Source: Blattabacterium sp. (Cryptocercus punctulatus) str. Cpu
GTDB taxonomy: Bacteria > Bacteroidota > Bacteroidia > Flavobacteriales > Blattabacteriaceae
Direction of reading: 5' to 3'
Assembly: GCF_000236405.1 (NCBI RefSeq)
Contig: NC_016621.1
Location: forward strand, 533,001 to 597,000
Length of the DNA stretch: 64,000 nt
Both the position numbers and the translations under genes were made by a program. The stretch's first letter is position 1; each line of letters opens with the position of its first letter. The notes under the pieces are model-generated. The model worked only from the letters and a program-made list of their open reading frames with translations. It had not been told where the DNA came from and did not search any database. Below are positions 46,378 to 56,009 of the stretch, in pieces.

Positions 46378-47400
46378 CTAAAAATTTAAAATAGAATGAT
46401 CTCCTAAATTTACTTTTTTTGGCATTTCTATATAAGATGTATAACTACCAATTATAGAATTGTAAATATTTACATTTTGTATTATTGTATAATCTTGTAT
46501 TAAAGATTTTTTTATATTACTGTTCTTTATTTTTGTGAATTTTCCTATTGAAACATAAGGTCCAATAATACTATTTTCAATTATTGTATTCTCTCCTATA
46601 AAACAAGGTCTTATAATGAAACTATTTTTTATAATTGTTTTTTCATGAATTAATTCTGATTTTTTAGATTCAATAGATAATATTTTTGAATTAGAGGATA
46701 TAGTTCTTTTTTTATTTCCAAAATCCATCCATACCTGAACTTGTTTACTAGTAAATCTAATTCCTTTTTTTCTCATATTTTCTAATGCAGAAGTCAATTG
46801 ATATTCTTGCTTATTTTTAATATTATGATCTAGTATATATTGTAATTCTTTTTTCAAGAAAGAACTATTTTTAAAATAATAAAAACCAATAATAGCCAAA
46901 TTAGATACGTTATTTTTTGGTTTTTCTATAAACCGAGTAATTATTCCGGATGGATCACTTTCTACAATTCCGAATAAATTTGGGTTTTTAACCTTTTTTG
47001 TCCATATAATATTTTCTATTTTTGTATTTTTTATAATTTTAAAATCATCATTGTAAAATAAAGTATCGGAAAAAGCAATAATGATAGGTCCTATTAAAGA
47101 ATTTTTTGCTTTAATAAGAGCATCAGCAGTCCCTAATGGTTTTTCTTGATAGTATATCACAATTTTGTGAAATCCTATATCATTAGATATTTTTATTAAT
47201 TGTTTTTCTATTTTTTTTCCTACTTTTCCTATAATAAAAACTATTTCTTTTATTGAAAGAATTTCAATAGATTTAAATAAACTTTCAAGTAATCTTTTCA
47301 AAATTGGCTTTCCTAATATTTGGATCAAAGGTTTAGGGGTGATTAGAGTATGGGGACGAAGACGGGATCCTTCACCTGCCATAGGAATTATGATTTTCAT
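46378..47400 (-). CDS. sugar-phosphate nucleotidyltransferase with hexapeptide-repeat tail
   Basis: Nucleotide-sugar pyrophosphorylase, 340 residues. It opens MKIIIPMAGEGSRLRPHTLI and TPKPLIQILGKPIL, the RmlA/GlmU-type nucleotide-binding signature. The C-terminal third (about 245-340) has isoleucine-rich hexapeptide-like repeats (IIENSIIGPYVSIGKFTKIK), a left-handed beta-helix. The sugar is not determinable; glucose-1-phosphate thymidylyltransferase-like annotation is common. It follows dut and the flippase gene in one block, an order I recall from free-living flavobacteria. Confidence 0.88.
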   Translation of the reverse strand: MKIIIPMAGEGSRLRPHTLITPKPLIQILGKPILKRLLESLFKSIEILSIKEIVFIIGKVGKKIEKQLIKISNDIGFHKIVIYYQEKPLGTADALIKAKNSLIGPIIIAFSDTLFYNDDFKIIKNTKIENIIWTKKVKNPNLFGIVESDPSGIITRFIEKPKNNVSNLAIIGFYYFKNSSFLKKELQYILDHNIKNKQEYQLTSALENMRKKGIRFTSKQVQVWMDFGNKKRTISSNSKILSIESKKSELIHEKTIIKNSFIIRPCFIGENTIIENSIIGPYVSIGKFTKIKNSNIKKSLIQDYTIIQNVNIYNSIIGSYTSYIEMPKKVNLGDHSILNF

Positions 47401-47437
47401 AAACTGAAATAAATTAATAATTTATATATCCAAAATT

Positions 47438-47842
47438 TTATATTCCGGTACTTCCAAAACTATTATATCCTCTTTTACTTTTATTTAAAATAAAATATTT
47501 TTTCCATTTTATTTTTATTTCTGGATAAATATTTATAATGGCAATTTTTTCGTTAGGTTGAATTAAAATCTTTTTTAAAGAAATATTTATTATAATTATT
47601 TTTAATTCTTTATAATATTGGGAATATTTTTTTTTTATTTTTTTTTTATTTAAAATATGGATTATACAAATAGTTACAGGATCAATGAATTTTTTTTTTA
47701 TAAAAAAATCTTTTTTAAAATTTTTATAAAAATTGAAATAAAAACCCGTTGAAATTAACTTTCTTTCCAAAAAAAATATGGAAACGGAATCTTGAATATT
47801 TGCTTTTAAAATAGATGTTGATGGATAACTTTTTGTATACAA
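47438..47842 (-). CDS. dut: highly degenerate dUTPase-like protein
   Basis: 134-residue remnant-like protein recognisable as dUTP diphosphatase by ERKLISTGFYFNF (the usual LxPxERxLIPTGL region), QPNEKIAIINI, and the C-terminal KRGYNSFGSTGI (motif 5). Its position between the flippase and the nucleotidyltransferase also fits dut. Motif 1 (AGxDL) has become STSILKAN, motif 2 (PRSGLA) is absent, and motif 3 (the loop with the catalytic aspartate and tyrosine) is replaced by lysine/isoleucine-rich sequence. The N-terminus is about 12 residues short. It is open but very likely inactive; it may be an early pseudogene. Confidence 0.75.
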   Translation of the reverse strand: MYTKSYPSTSILKANIQDSVSIFFLERKLISTGFYFNFYKNFKKDFFIKKKFIDPVTICIIHILNKKKIKKKYSQYYKELKIIIINISLKKILIQPNEKIAIINIYPEIKIKWKKYFILNKSKRGYNSFGSTGI

Positions 47843-47864
47843 AATATTCCTTTTTTTTATTTTT

Positions 47865-49340
47865 TTATTTCAATTTAGAAAAAAAATTATTTTTTTCGAA
47901 TAAAAAAACAATAATTATATATAAAAACTGTAAAAAAAAATTAATTTCTATCCTATTTTTATTATTAATTATATATAAAACTAATAAAAAAGCAAATAAT
48001 AAATGAAGAATAATATTCCATATTTTTGTATTATAAAATTTAAAAAAATTTTTTTTACTCCAAAAATATAGAACTAATACCATACTTCCATAAGAAGTTA
48101 TAGTCCCCCAAGCTGGTATCATAAAACTACTATTAGGAATTGATATAAATGTTATATTAAATAAAATTGTAATAAATACACCTATTAAGGATATATAAGT
48201 TCCAATAATCGGTTTATCTATAATTTTATAAAAAATGGATAGATTTGTATAGATTCCTAAAAATAAATTTCCCATCATTACTATTGGGATAATAGATATT
48301 GCCAGATGATATTTTTTATCGATTAAAAAATCTATGATAATGGTAATATTTCCACATATTAATACGTAAAATATTAAACCTAGTATAATAAATATATAAA
48401 TAATCTCTTCGTAATAATATTTTGCATCAGCATCTTCGGATTTTTTAAAAAAAAAAGGTTCGATTCCCAATCGAAATGCACGAATATATAAATTCATAAA
48501 AGAAGCTATTTTGTAACAAGCGGAATAAGATCCATTTATTTCATCGGAAAGCCATCTTTTAATTAATATTTTATCAAGATTTTCATTAATAGAAAAAGCT
48601 ATAGTTCCTAACATAATAGGAATTCCATAATTTAACATTTCTTTAGCTAAAATCTTATTAAACTTTTTTATACTAACTTTCCTTAAAAAAATAGGAATAA
48701 TTAAAATAAAATTACTTAAAGAAGCAATCATATTTGCAAAAAATATGTATCCTATTTTATCTGTAAAAGAATTAATCCATTCAAAAATGTAAGAATAAAA
48801 TTTAGGGATAAAGAAAATCATTTTTAATGATCTATAAAAAGAAAACATATATATTATAAAAATAGATTGTACTAATATATTTATAACATTTATAGTAGTA
48901 TATCTTAAAGACATTTCATTAGCACGAATCCAAGCCATAGGAAGAATACAAATAGTATCAAAAAATATAATTAAAAAAAACATGAAAAAATATTCTGGAT
49001 GATTTTTATATCCAGTAATAGAAATTAAGTATTTTATTGAATTTACAGAAAGTATTAAAAAAAAAGAGGTAATAAAAAATTGAATAATAACGATTGTTGA
49101 AAAAATTACTTCCTTATTATTATTCTTTTTGGATAAAAATCTAAAATAAGTATTTTCTAATCCAAAAGAAAGAAATCCTATAACTAAAAAGGATAAGGCA
49201 TACATATCTGTATAAAGTGAAAACTCTTCTCTTTTTAAATATTTAGTAAAAAATTTTAGAAAAGCATAATTCATAATCTTTGGGAAAAGAAATCCTATAG
49301 AATAGATGATGGTTTGAATCAATAATTTTTTTTTATACAC
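47865..49340 (-). CDS. polysaccharide/lipid flippase (MATE/MurJ-Wzx superfamily)
   Basis: Polytopic membrane protein, 491 residues with about 12-14 hydrophobic segments, beginning YKKKLLIQTIIYSIGFLFPKIM. The conserved NENLDKILIKRWLSDEINGSYSACYK segment matches the oligosaccharide flippase fold (Wzx/polysaccharide biosynthesis family). Such proteins move lipid-linked sugars across the inner membrane; the cargo is unknown here. Followed after 22 bp by dut and then a sugar nucleotidyltransferase. Confidence 0.85.
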   Translation of the reverse strand: MYKKKLLIQTIIYSIGFLFPKIMNYAFLKFFTKYLKREEFSLYTDMYALSFLVIGFLSFGLENTYFRFLSKKNNNKEVIFSTIVIIQFFITSFFLILSVNSIKYLISITGYKNHPEYFFMFFLIIFFDTICILPMAWIRANEMSLRYTTINVINILVQSIFIIYMFSFYRSLKMIFFIPKFYSYIFEWINSFTDKIGYIFFANMIASLSNFILIIPIFLRKVSIKKFNKILAKEMLNYGIPIMLGTIAFSINENLDKILIKRWLSDEINGSYSACYKIASFMNLYIRAFRLGIEPFFFKKSEDADAKYYYEEIIYIFIILGLIFYVLICGNITIIIDFLIDKKYHLAISIIPIVMMGNLFLGIYTNLSIFYKIIDKPIIGTYISLIGVFITILFNITFISIPNSSFMIPAWGTITSYGSMVLVLYFWSKKNFFKFYNTKIWNIILHLLFAFLLVLYIINNKNRIEINFFLQFLYIIIVFLFEKNNFFSKLK

Positions 49341-49429
49341 AAATTCAAAACTTTTTTATCAAAATTTAAGGACTTTATAAGTTCTACATTATTTTTTTTA
49401 ATCTATGGATAGATGATAGTAATTATGAT

Positions 49430-49437
49430 TAAATTTG
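49430..49437 (+). promoter_or_regulatory. candidate Bacteroidota -7 box upstream of clpP
   Basis: TAAATTTG matches the Bacteroidota -7 consensus TAnnTTTG and lies 31 bp before the clpP ATG. No clear TTTG -33 element is seen about 20 bp upstream, and such AT-rich octamers are common here, so this is weak. Confidence 0.3.
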
Positions 49438-49468
49438 ATAAAATATTTTATTATATAAGTAAATAAAA

Positions 49469-50146
49469 ATGAATTATCATAAAAAAAATTCCAAAGAATT
49501 TATAAAATTTGCTGTAAAAGATCAAAAAATAAATAGTTTATTTATAGATCAATATATTAAAATGATGACTCCATATATTGTTGAAGAACGAAAATTAAAT
49601 ATAGCACAAATGGATGTTTTTTCTCGTTTAATGATGGATCGTGTTATTTTTTTAGGAACTATAATAGAAGATCAAATAGCTAATATTGTACAGGCACAAC
49701 TGTTATTTCTTCAATCGGTAGATACCTCAAAAGATATACAAATCTATATTAATTCTCCTGGAGGGAATGTTCATGCTGGATTAGGAATATATGATACAAT
49801 GCAGATTGTTGAACCTGACGTAGCAACTATTTGTACAGGAGTAGCTGCTTCTATGGCCGCTGTTTTACTTTGTTCTGGAGTAAAAAATAAAAGATCTGGA
49901 TTAAAACATTCTAGAATTATGATTCATCAACCTATAGGTGGGACACATGGGCAAGCTTCAGATATTGAAATTACCGTTCGTGAAATTTTAAAATTAAAAA
50001 AAGAACTTTATGAAATTATTTCTATACATTCAGGATCTCCAATTGAAAAAATTGAAAAAGATTCAGATAGAGATTATTGGATGACTTCTGAAGAGGCTAA
50101 AGAATATGGTATGATTGACGAAGTGCTAAAGGCTAAAAAAATATAA
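49469..50146 (+). CDS. clpP: ATP-dependent Clp protease proteolytic subunit
   Basis: Serine protease core of ClpCP, 225 residues. The catalytic serine is in GVAASMAAVLL, the histidine in MIHQPIGGTHGQ, and the aspartate in the DSDRDYWM segment. YINSPGGNVHAGLGIYDTM is the oxyanion region. The N-terminus is somewhat extended, as usual in Bacteroidota. Its unfoldase partner ClpC is at 25247-27364. It is the only plus-strand gene between 32092 and 56437, ends 9 bp from the tRNA-Arg gene and converges with it. Confidence 0.97.
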   Translation: MNYHKKNSKEFIKFAVKDQKINSLFIDQYIKMMTPYIVEERKLNIAQMDVFSRLMMDRVIFLGTIIEDQIANIVQAQLLFLQSVDTSKDIQIYINSPGGNVHAGLGIYDTMQIVEPDVATICTGVAASMAAVLLCSGVKNKRSGLKHSRIMIHQPIGGTHGQASDIEITVREILKLKKELYEIISIHSGSPIEKIEKDSDRDYWMTSEEAKEYGMIDEVLKAKKI

Positions 50147-50155
50147 TAAAAAAAA

Positions 50156-50229
50156 TGATCACGACAGGATTCGAACCTGTGACCTACTGCTTAGAAGGCA
50201 GTTGCTCTATCCATTTGAGCTACGTGACC
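50156..50229 (-). tRNA. tRNA-Arg (anticodon TCT)
   Basis: A 74-nt cloverleaf on the minus strand. The acceptor stem GGTCACG/CGTGATC pairs, the anticodon loop is CTTCTAA between ACTGC and GCAGT, and the T arm is CAGGTTCGAATCCTG. The discriminator is A and CCA is not encoded. It reads AGA/AGG codons, abundant in this AT-rich genome. Confidence 0.96.
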
Positions 50230-50248
50230 TATATTAATAAATCAATAA

Positions 50249-50323
50249 TCGGGGTAGCAGGATTTGAACCTACGATCTCCTGGTCCCAAACCAGGCGCGA
50301 TAACCAAACTACGCTATACCCCG
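50249..50323 (-). tRNA. tRNA-Pro (anticodon TGG)
   Basis: A 75-nt cloverleaf on the minus strand. The acceptor stem CGGGGTA pairs with TACCCCG, beginning with C as in other bacterial tRNA-Pro. The anticodon loop is TTTGGGA between CCTGG and CCAGG. CCA is not encoded. It lies 11 bp after tRNA-Ser and 19 bp before tRNA-Arg, probably one transcript. Confidence 0.96.
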
Positions 50324-50334
50324 TTAAAAAAAAG

Positions 50335-50419
50335 CGGAGAATGTGGGATTCGAACCCACGCAGTATTTTTTTACCGACAGTTTAGCAAACTGTTCCGTTA
50401 ACCACTCCGGCAATTCTCC
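50335..50419 (-). tRNA. tRNA-Ser (anticodon GCT)
   Basis: An 85-nt gene on the minus strand with the long variable arm of class II tRNAs. The acceptor stem GGAGAAT pairs with ATTCTCC, the anticodon loop is TTGCTAA between ACAGT and ACTGT, the T arm is GTGGGTTCGAATCCCAC, the discriminator is G. CCA is not encoded. It is first of three tRNAs, 43 bp after the HD-domain gene. Confidence 0.96.
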
Positions 50420-50462
50420 TCCAATATTTACAAATCTAAAGTAGATCTATTAAATAAACAAA

Positions 50463-52073
50463 TTAAATTGGGTATTCAATTCTAGTAGTATGATAAATAT
50501 TTATCAATTTTTTTTTAAGAACTTTCTTTATTTTTTCTATTTCTTTAAAAGTAATATTTACATTAGAAAATTGATTTTCTTTTTTTTGTTTATTAATAAT
50601 ATTTTCTACTATATTTTCTAAATCTTTGTTAGATGGATTTTTGATGCTTTTGGAAGCAGCTTCAACAGAATCACAAATCATAACAATAGCCATTTCTTTA
50701 GAAAATGGTTTAGGTCCAGAATATTGAAATTGTTTTTCATCTATTATCAGATTTGGATATATTTTTTTTTGTTTTTCATAAAAAAAATGAATAATACGAT
50801 TTCCATGATGTGTTCGGATGAAATCCATAATGAGATCAGGTAAGTGATGTTTTTTAGCTAATTTAATTCCAATTGTAACATGTTCTAATATAATTTTAGC
50901 ACTTTCTTTTGGGCTTATATTTTCATGGGGATTAAGTGTATTATTATATTGATTTTCAATAAAAAATATAGAATTTGAAATTTTTCCAATATCATGATAA
51001 ATAGCTCCTATTTTTGCTAATAAAGAGTTAGCTCCAATAGAAATAGCTGCTTCTTCTGCAATATTTGCAACAGTTAAAACATGTTGTAAAGTTCCTGGTG
51101 CTTTTTTAGATAGTAATCTTAATATTGGAGTATTTATATCAGAAAATTCTAATAATGAAATATCTGAAGTAATATTTAATAATTTTTCAAAAAAAAATAT
51201 TAATGGATGAACCAATAAAGTTAATATTCCACTCAAAAAAAATAGATAAAAAGTATTTAAGGAAATATTTTCTAAGGATCCTTTACGAATTAGAGTAAGT
51301 GAACAAAAAGTAATTATATAAGTAATAATTATTTTACCTACTGAAAAAAATAAATTAGTTATTTTATAAATATTTTTTTTTGTTGTTAGAATCACTAAAA
51401 AGCCTGTAATAACTTGAAGAAAAATAAATTCAGAACTATTTGGTGTAATTAAGGATAATAATAAAATTGTTATTAAATGGATAATAAGGCTTAAATTTAT
51501 ATTAAAAAAGGTACGAATACTGATAGGAAAAATACAAAATGGTATTAAATATAATTTTTTATAATGATATCTTATAGTTAAGATTGTTATTAAAAATATC
51601 AATAATATATGGATTATTAAAAAATTTATCTTTTTATTATTTTGAAATATTTTACTTTGAAAATAAAAAAGATATAAAAATAATATCTTTAATATTATAC
51701 TTATCATTAAAAATAATCCTATAATTAAACCATAATACTTTTTTTTATTCCATATTCTAGATTCATATTTTTTATTAAAAATGAACATGTCGAATTTATA
51801 TTCATCTATAATATTATTTTTATTGAAAAATTGGATTTTATTGAAATAAATTTTATTCCATTTTCTAATTGTAAAATATAAAAATAAAATATTTTTTATA
51901 TTTTTTAGTATTTTAAAAATTAAATGGATAAAAGGGATCTTTATAAAAAAAAAGTTTTTTTCCCTTATTAAAATTTGGTATTTGAAAATATCTTTTTTTG
52001 GGAAAAAAAAAGGATTTAAGGATAAGATAGAATCAGTATTTATCAAAATCTTATCTGTTTTTATATAAATCAA
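50463..52073 (-). CDS. HD-domain membrane phosphohydrolase (PgpH/7TMR-HD type), shortened
   Basis: Membrane-anchored HD phosphohydrolase, 536 residues, of the PgpH/YqfF group that degrades cyclic di-AMP in other bacteria. The cytoplasmic HD domain is intact: LQHVLTVANIAEEAA, IYHDIGK and FIRTHHGNR give the metal ligands. It has a membrane block of about seven helices, but the large extracellular domain that normally lies between the first helix and the rest is much reduced; members are typically well over 600 residues. Whether this genome makes cyclic di-AMP is not shown in the window. Confidence 0.88.
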   Translation of the reverse strand: MIYIKTDKILINTDSILSLNPFFFPKKDIFKYQILIREKNFFFIKIPFIHLIFKILKNIKNILFLYFTIRKWNKIYFNKIQFFNKNNIIDEYKFDMFIFNKKYESRIWNKKKYYGLIIGLFLMISIILKILFLYLFYFQSKIFQNNKKINFLIIHILLIFLITILTIRYHYKKLYLIPFCIFPISIRTFFNINLSLIIHLITILLLSLITPNSSEFIFLQVITGFLVILTTKKNIYKITNLFFSVGKIIITYIITFCSLTLIRKGSLENISLNTFYLFFLSGILTLLVHPLIFFFEKLLNITSDISLLEFSDINTPILRLLSKKAPGTLQHVLTVANIAEEAAISIGANSLLAKIGAIYHDIGKISNSIFFIENQYNNTLNPHENISPKESAKIILEHVTIGIKLAKKHHLPDLIMDFIRTHHGNRIIHFFYEKQKKIYPNLIIDEKQFQYSGPKPFSKEMAIVMICDSVEAASKSIKNPSNKDLENIVENIINKQKKENQFSNVNITFKEIEKIKKVLKKKLINIYHTTRIEYPI

Positions 52074-52094
52074 TCCTTAATAATCATTTAGATA

Positions 52095-55000
52095 TTACCT
52101 TATTTCTAGAAGGAAAAATATTTTTTTATTTTTCAATATATTTTTTATTATTTTGATGTAATTTTTTTTCATAAAAAAAAATTCATAAATTTTTTTCCAT
52201 AAAAAATCTGATGAAATTCTATAAATAATTTCATTTCCATAAAGGGGATAAATATCATGATGTCTAGTTTTATTTTTCTTATTTTTAGAATTAGAAAAAA
52301 TAAAATTATTATTAGAACGAGAAAAAATACTTAATTTTAAGTGACTATTTTTAGTACGATGGAAATTAAAATCTAATTTAATTTCTTTTATTCTAAATAG
52401 ACTTCTTTTTTCTTTTTTCATTTTTTTTATAAAAAATTCTATATTACTTCTTATAGAAATACGATTATTAATTGCATAATATATTGAAGAAAGGATACTA
52501 CTATATTTATTTTTTTTTCTTTCGATAAAATCAAAGTTAACGTTCAATGATGGACTTATTTCTGAAATAATATTTTCTATATATTTCAAAAATAAATTAT
52601 AAATAATAGAGGATAAAAAATGCTTTTTTGGAAAATTTTTTAAAAAGAATTTTCCTAAGGTTAAAATAGAAAAAAAATTGAATATTTTTTCTTCATAAGA
52701 ATGTAAATTTTTTAATAATTTTTTTTTAATTTCTTCATTACTATTTGGAAATAAAATATCTAGATTTATATTTGGATTTTTTATATCTCCATAAATACTC
52801 ATTTTTAATTTTGTATATATTATTATAGGATCATAAGTACTTGAAAAATTTTGAATATCTAAATAATCTATTACATTAGATACATATCTAGTATAATATG
52901 CTGTTAAATTAATATTTGAGTGATTGAAATTATTGATCCAAGTAATCATTCCACCTGATTTTATTTTAAATCTTTTTTTTAATTTTAAAATTGGAATTTT
53001 TTTTTTGTTTGAAAAATGATAAAATATGTCTTTGACAAAATATTTTCCACTGGTTTGAATATTTGTATCTATATTTTTTTTTAAAAATAAAGGACCTTGT
53101 CCTCTAAATTCTATAAAATTTTCTAAATTATTATTTAATAATATTGAAACTTTGGTATTTTTATTTATATATGTTTTTATATTTAAAGAAAATTTATTTT
53201 CTTTATTATCATTTTCGACTTTTTTTATTTCATTTTTTGGAATATCATTTTTATTAAAATTTGTCTTATTATTAGGTTTTATATATTCAATAAAATTATT
53301 TTTTTTATATTTTAATCCTTTTGGGTTTATATATAAATGAGAAGAATTTAAAATATTTCCTTTTTTCATATAAATTTTTACATCTTTATCTTTTTTTATT
53401 ATTTTAAATTGTCCATTAGAAAAAATTTTTCCAAAGAAAAAAGTATTACATGTTTTGTTTGTATTTAAAACAAGCAATTTATTTGTATTTATAGATAAAT
53501 TTAAATTCCATTTAAAAAAATTATTATGTAAAAAAAATCCATTTATATAACCTTTAGTATGGTATTTTGTATCTATAAAAGGAGATGAATTTAAAATAAA
53601 AGAATTATTAATAAGATAGATATAAGTTGTATTTATCATTTCATAATCTGTATTGATAGAATTTATTTTTATTCCAAATTTTTTAATTTTTATTTTTCCA
53701 AAATAATGAGGATTATCTAACGATCCTTTAATTTGAATATCCCCTACAATAATTCCTCTTGCTTCGCAATTAATTTTTTTCCAAAAAAAGGAAAAATCTT
53801 TCATATTTAAATTTTGAATATTTACATTAAAATCAATATTTGATTTTTTTTGTAAATCATTATTAATATTTCCAGATAAAAATAAAAGTTCAGAAGATGC
53901 TTTTTTTAAAATTCCATGAATTTTATAATTATTTTTATATGGGTAAGAATCAATATAAAAATCTCCAATAACTTTTTTTTTCAATGATGCATTAGCCCTA
54001 ATTTCGATTATTATTTTCATACAATCAATTATAGTTGAAAATTCTTGTAAAATACAAAACCCATTTATAATCCCATCTATCATTATATTTTTTTTTGGAA
54101 TTATTTTTTTTAATTCTATATTTTTTAGTATAAATTGAAATTTATTACAATTTTTTTCAATAAAATCGGAATTTATTACAATTTTTTTTTGTTCTTTTTT
54201 TTTTGAAGTTGAAGATAACATAAGATTATTAATGCTCCCCCTATAATTTATTAAGTCTATTTTTATTGTTCCAATATTTTGATTCATATGATTTACGATA
54301 AACCAATCATATCCATTTATATTTAGTTTAGAAGAAATAATAAAAAAAATAAGAGAATTATTTTCCTTACATTTTTTACATGGATCATTCATTTTTTTAA
54401 AAATTAGATTAATGGTTTGTTTTTGAACTTCTTTTTTTTGTAAATTGAAAAAAAAGTTGGAAGAAATCAATAAAGAATTTTTTCTATCTAAAATAGATAG
54501 ATCGATAGATTTAAATATAAAATTTTTAAAAAAAATCTTTTCAAGGGATAGTTGGATTTTTTCTTTTAAAAAAGAATTTACCTTAATAGAAATATTTTTT
54601 ATTAAAATTTCATTTAATTTAATTTTTTTGGTAAAAAAATGAATTTTTATTTTCCGATTTTTTAATAATCCTGATAATTGAATATTATCAGATAATATTT
54701 TCATTATTTTTTGTTGATTAAAAAATTGGTAAAAAGATTTTTTAATTAATAAATTAAAATGAGCATATTGTTTTACTAAATAATTATTTTTTATTTTTTT
54801 TTTTGTAATTAAATAATATATCTCATTTTTGAATGATTTAAATAAATTATTCCATCCAAAATTTCCATAAATATGACCGATAATTATATCGGATATATTT
54901 ATAGAAATTTTTTTTAATGATTTATTTTCAAATGAAAATACTTTTATAAAAAATCTATTTTCATTTTTATATTTAGCTATTTTTATAGAAAGTTGTTGAA

Positions 55001-56009
55001 AATATGAATTTTTTTTTCTATTTAAGTTTATTTCTGATTCAGAATTAGGTGGGAAAAAAGGAGGAAATAAGTTGTAAAAATTATTATTAGCCTTTTTTTT
55101 AAAAAAAAAATTATTATAAATTCCTTTAAATTTAAAAATCCATAAACCGGATGGAACCCTACTAAAAAATGGTATTTTTTTTGATAATTTTAATATATTA
55201 TTTTTTTCTGTTAAAATTTCACCTGTGTACTGTAGATTGTTATCTTTACCACGAATAAAAGTATTACATATATTTGCTCTAATATTATTATATTGAATAT
55301 TTCCATTTAGGTTAATAAATCTTTTTTTTATAATCAAGTTTCCTCTATAAATAAAATTTTTATAATAATTTTTTATCAAATTAAATTTTAAATCAAAATT
55401 TGATAAAGTTAATTTTTGTATTTCATGAGATGAAATTTGAAGAATAGTTTTTAAAAATTGAATTTCTTTCCATTTATTTTTAAAATAGAAAATATTAATT
55501 TTATCTGAAAAAATCTGATTTCCATAAACATTTTTTATCAAAATTTTAGAAAAAGTAAGTTTTTTATTTAATTTTCCATTTATAATACCTTGAATAAAAA
55601 ATATAGAATTGGAAGACCATTTTTTAGTATAAAAACATAGACTCATTAAATCTATTCCTATTTTAGACCCTTCAAAAATTTTACCTTGTATATTCTTATT
55701 TTTTTCGTAAAAAAAAGATTTTTCGGATCCATTATTATAGAATATAAATTTTCCTTTTAGTAAACTATTATTTGTTTTTATAAAAAAATGCTTAATTTTT
55801 AATTTTAAGGGATCATATGTAAAACAACAAAAAAAATTTTTAATTATATAACTTTTTTTAAAATTTATATTTTCGTATGTTAAATAAGCATTTTTTACTT
55901 TTAAATTAGAGCAAGTAATAATTCCAATAGAATTTTTACTCAAATTTTTTTTTATTACAAATTCTTTTAATAGATAAAATAAATTGTTTTCTTTTTCATT
56001 CAAAATCAT
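52095..56009 (-). CDS. tamB: TamB-like translocation/assembly module protein (5' end broken)
   Basis: Very large beta-rich protein, 1304 residues, of the TamB/AsmA-like family that spans the periplasm and helps outer-membrane biogenesis or lipid transport. Repeating beta-strand segments run through the protein; the C-terminal part (about 1000-1180, with YYTRYVSNVIDYLDI and LFPNSNEEIKKKLL) matches the conserved TamB C-terminal domain. It starts at an internal ATG and lacks the membrane anchor, because 102 further codons of family-like sequence lie directly upstream in another frame. Asparagine/lysine-rich low complexity is strong. It lies 21 bp upstream of the HD-domain gene. Confidence 0.85.
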   Translation of the reverse strand: MILNEKENNLFYLLKEFVIKKNLSKNSIGIITCSNLKVKNAYLTYENINFKKSYIIKNFFCCFTYDPLKLKIKHFFIKTNNSLLKGKFIFYNNGSEKSFFYEKNKNIQGKIFEGSKIGIDLMSLCFYTKKWSSNSIFFIQGIINGKLNKKLTFSKILIKNVYGNQIFSDKINIFYFKNKWKEIQFLKTILQISSHEIQKLTLSNFDLKFNLIKNYYKNFIYRGNLIIKKRFINLNGNIQYNNIRANICNTFIRGKDNNLQYTGEILTEKNNILKLSKKIPFFSRVPSGLWIFKFKGIYNNFFFKKKANNNFYNLFPPFFPPNSESEINLNRKKNSYFQQLSIKIAKYKNENRFFIKVFSFENKSLKKISINISDIIIGHIYGNFGWNNLFKSFKNEIYYLITKKKIKNNYLVKQYAHFNLLIKKSFYQFFNQQKIMKILSDNIQLSGLLKNRKIKIHFFTKKIKLNEILIKNISIKVNSFLKEKIQLSLEKIFFKNFIFKSIDLSILDRKNSLLISSNFFFNLQKKEVQKQTINLIFKKMNDPCKKCKENNSLIFFIISSKLNINGYDWFIVNHMNQNIGTIKIDLINYRGSINNLMLSSTSKKKEQKKIVINSDFIEKNCNKFQFILKNIELKKIIPKKNIMIDGIINGFCILQEFSTIIDCMKIIIEIRANASLKKKVIGDFYIDSYPYKNNYKIHGILKKASSELLFLSGNINNDLQKKSNIDFNVNIQNLNMKDFSFFWKKINCEARGIIVGDIQIKGSLDNPHYFGKIKIKKFGIKINSINTDYEMINTTYIYLINNSFILNSSPFIDTKYHTKGYINGFFLHNNFFKWNLNLSINTNKLLVLNTNKTCNTFFFGKIFSNGQFKIIKKDKDVKIYMKKGNILNSSHLYINPKGLKYKKNNFIEYIKPNNKTNFNKNDIPKNEIKKVENDNKENKFSLNIKTYINKNTKVSILLNNNLENFIEFRGQGPLFLKKNIDTNIQTSGKYFVKDIFYHFSNKKKIPILKLKKRFKIKSGGMITWINNFNHSNINLTAYYTRYVSNVIDYLDIQNFSSTYDPIIIYTKLKMSIYGDIKNPNINLDILFPNSNEEIKKKLLKNLHSYEEKIFNFFSILTLGKFFLKNFPKKHFLSSIIYNLFLKYIENIISEISPSLNVNFDFIERKKNKYSSILSSIYYAINNRISIRSNIEFFIKKMKKEKRSLFRIKEIKLDFNFHRTKNSHLKLSIFSRSNNNFIFSNSKNKKNKTRHHDIYPLYGNEIIYRISSDFLWKKIYEFFFMKKNYIKIIKNILKNKKIFFLLEIR

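Noticed and set aside
50155-50385. 76-codon plus-strand open frame over the tRNA cluster
   Set aside because: It is the antisense of three tRNA genes (Arg, Pro, Ser) with complete cloverleaf structures; the translation is the familiar spurious product of tRNA regions.
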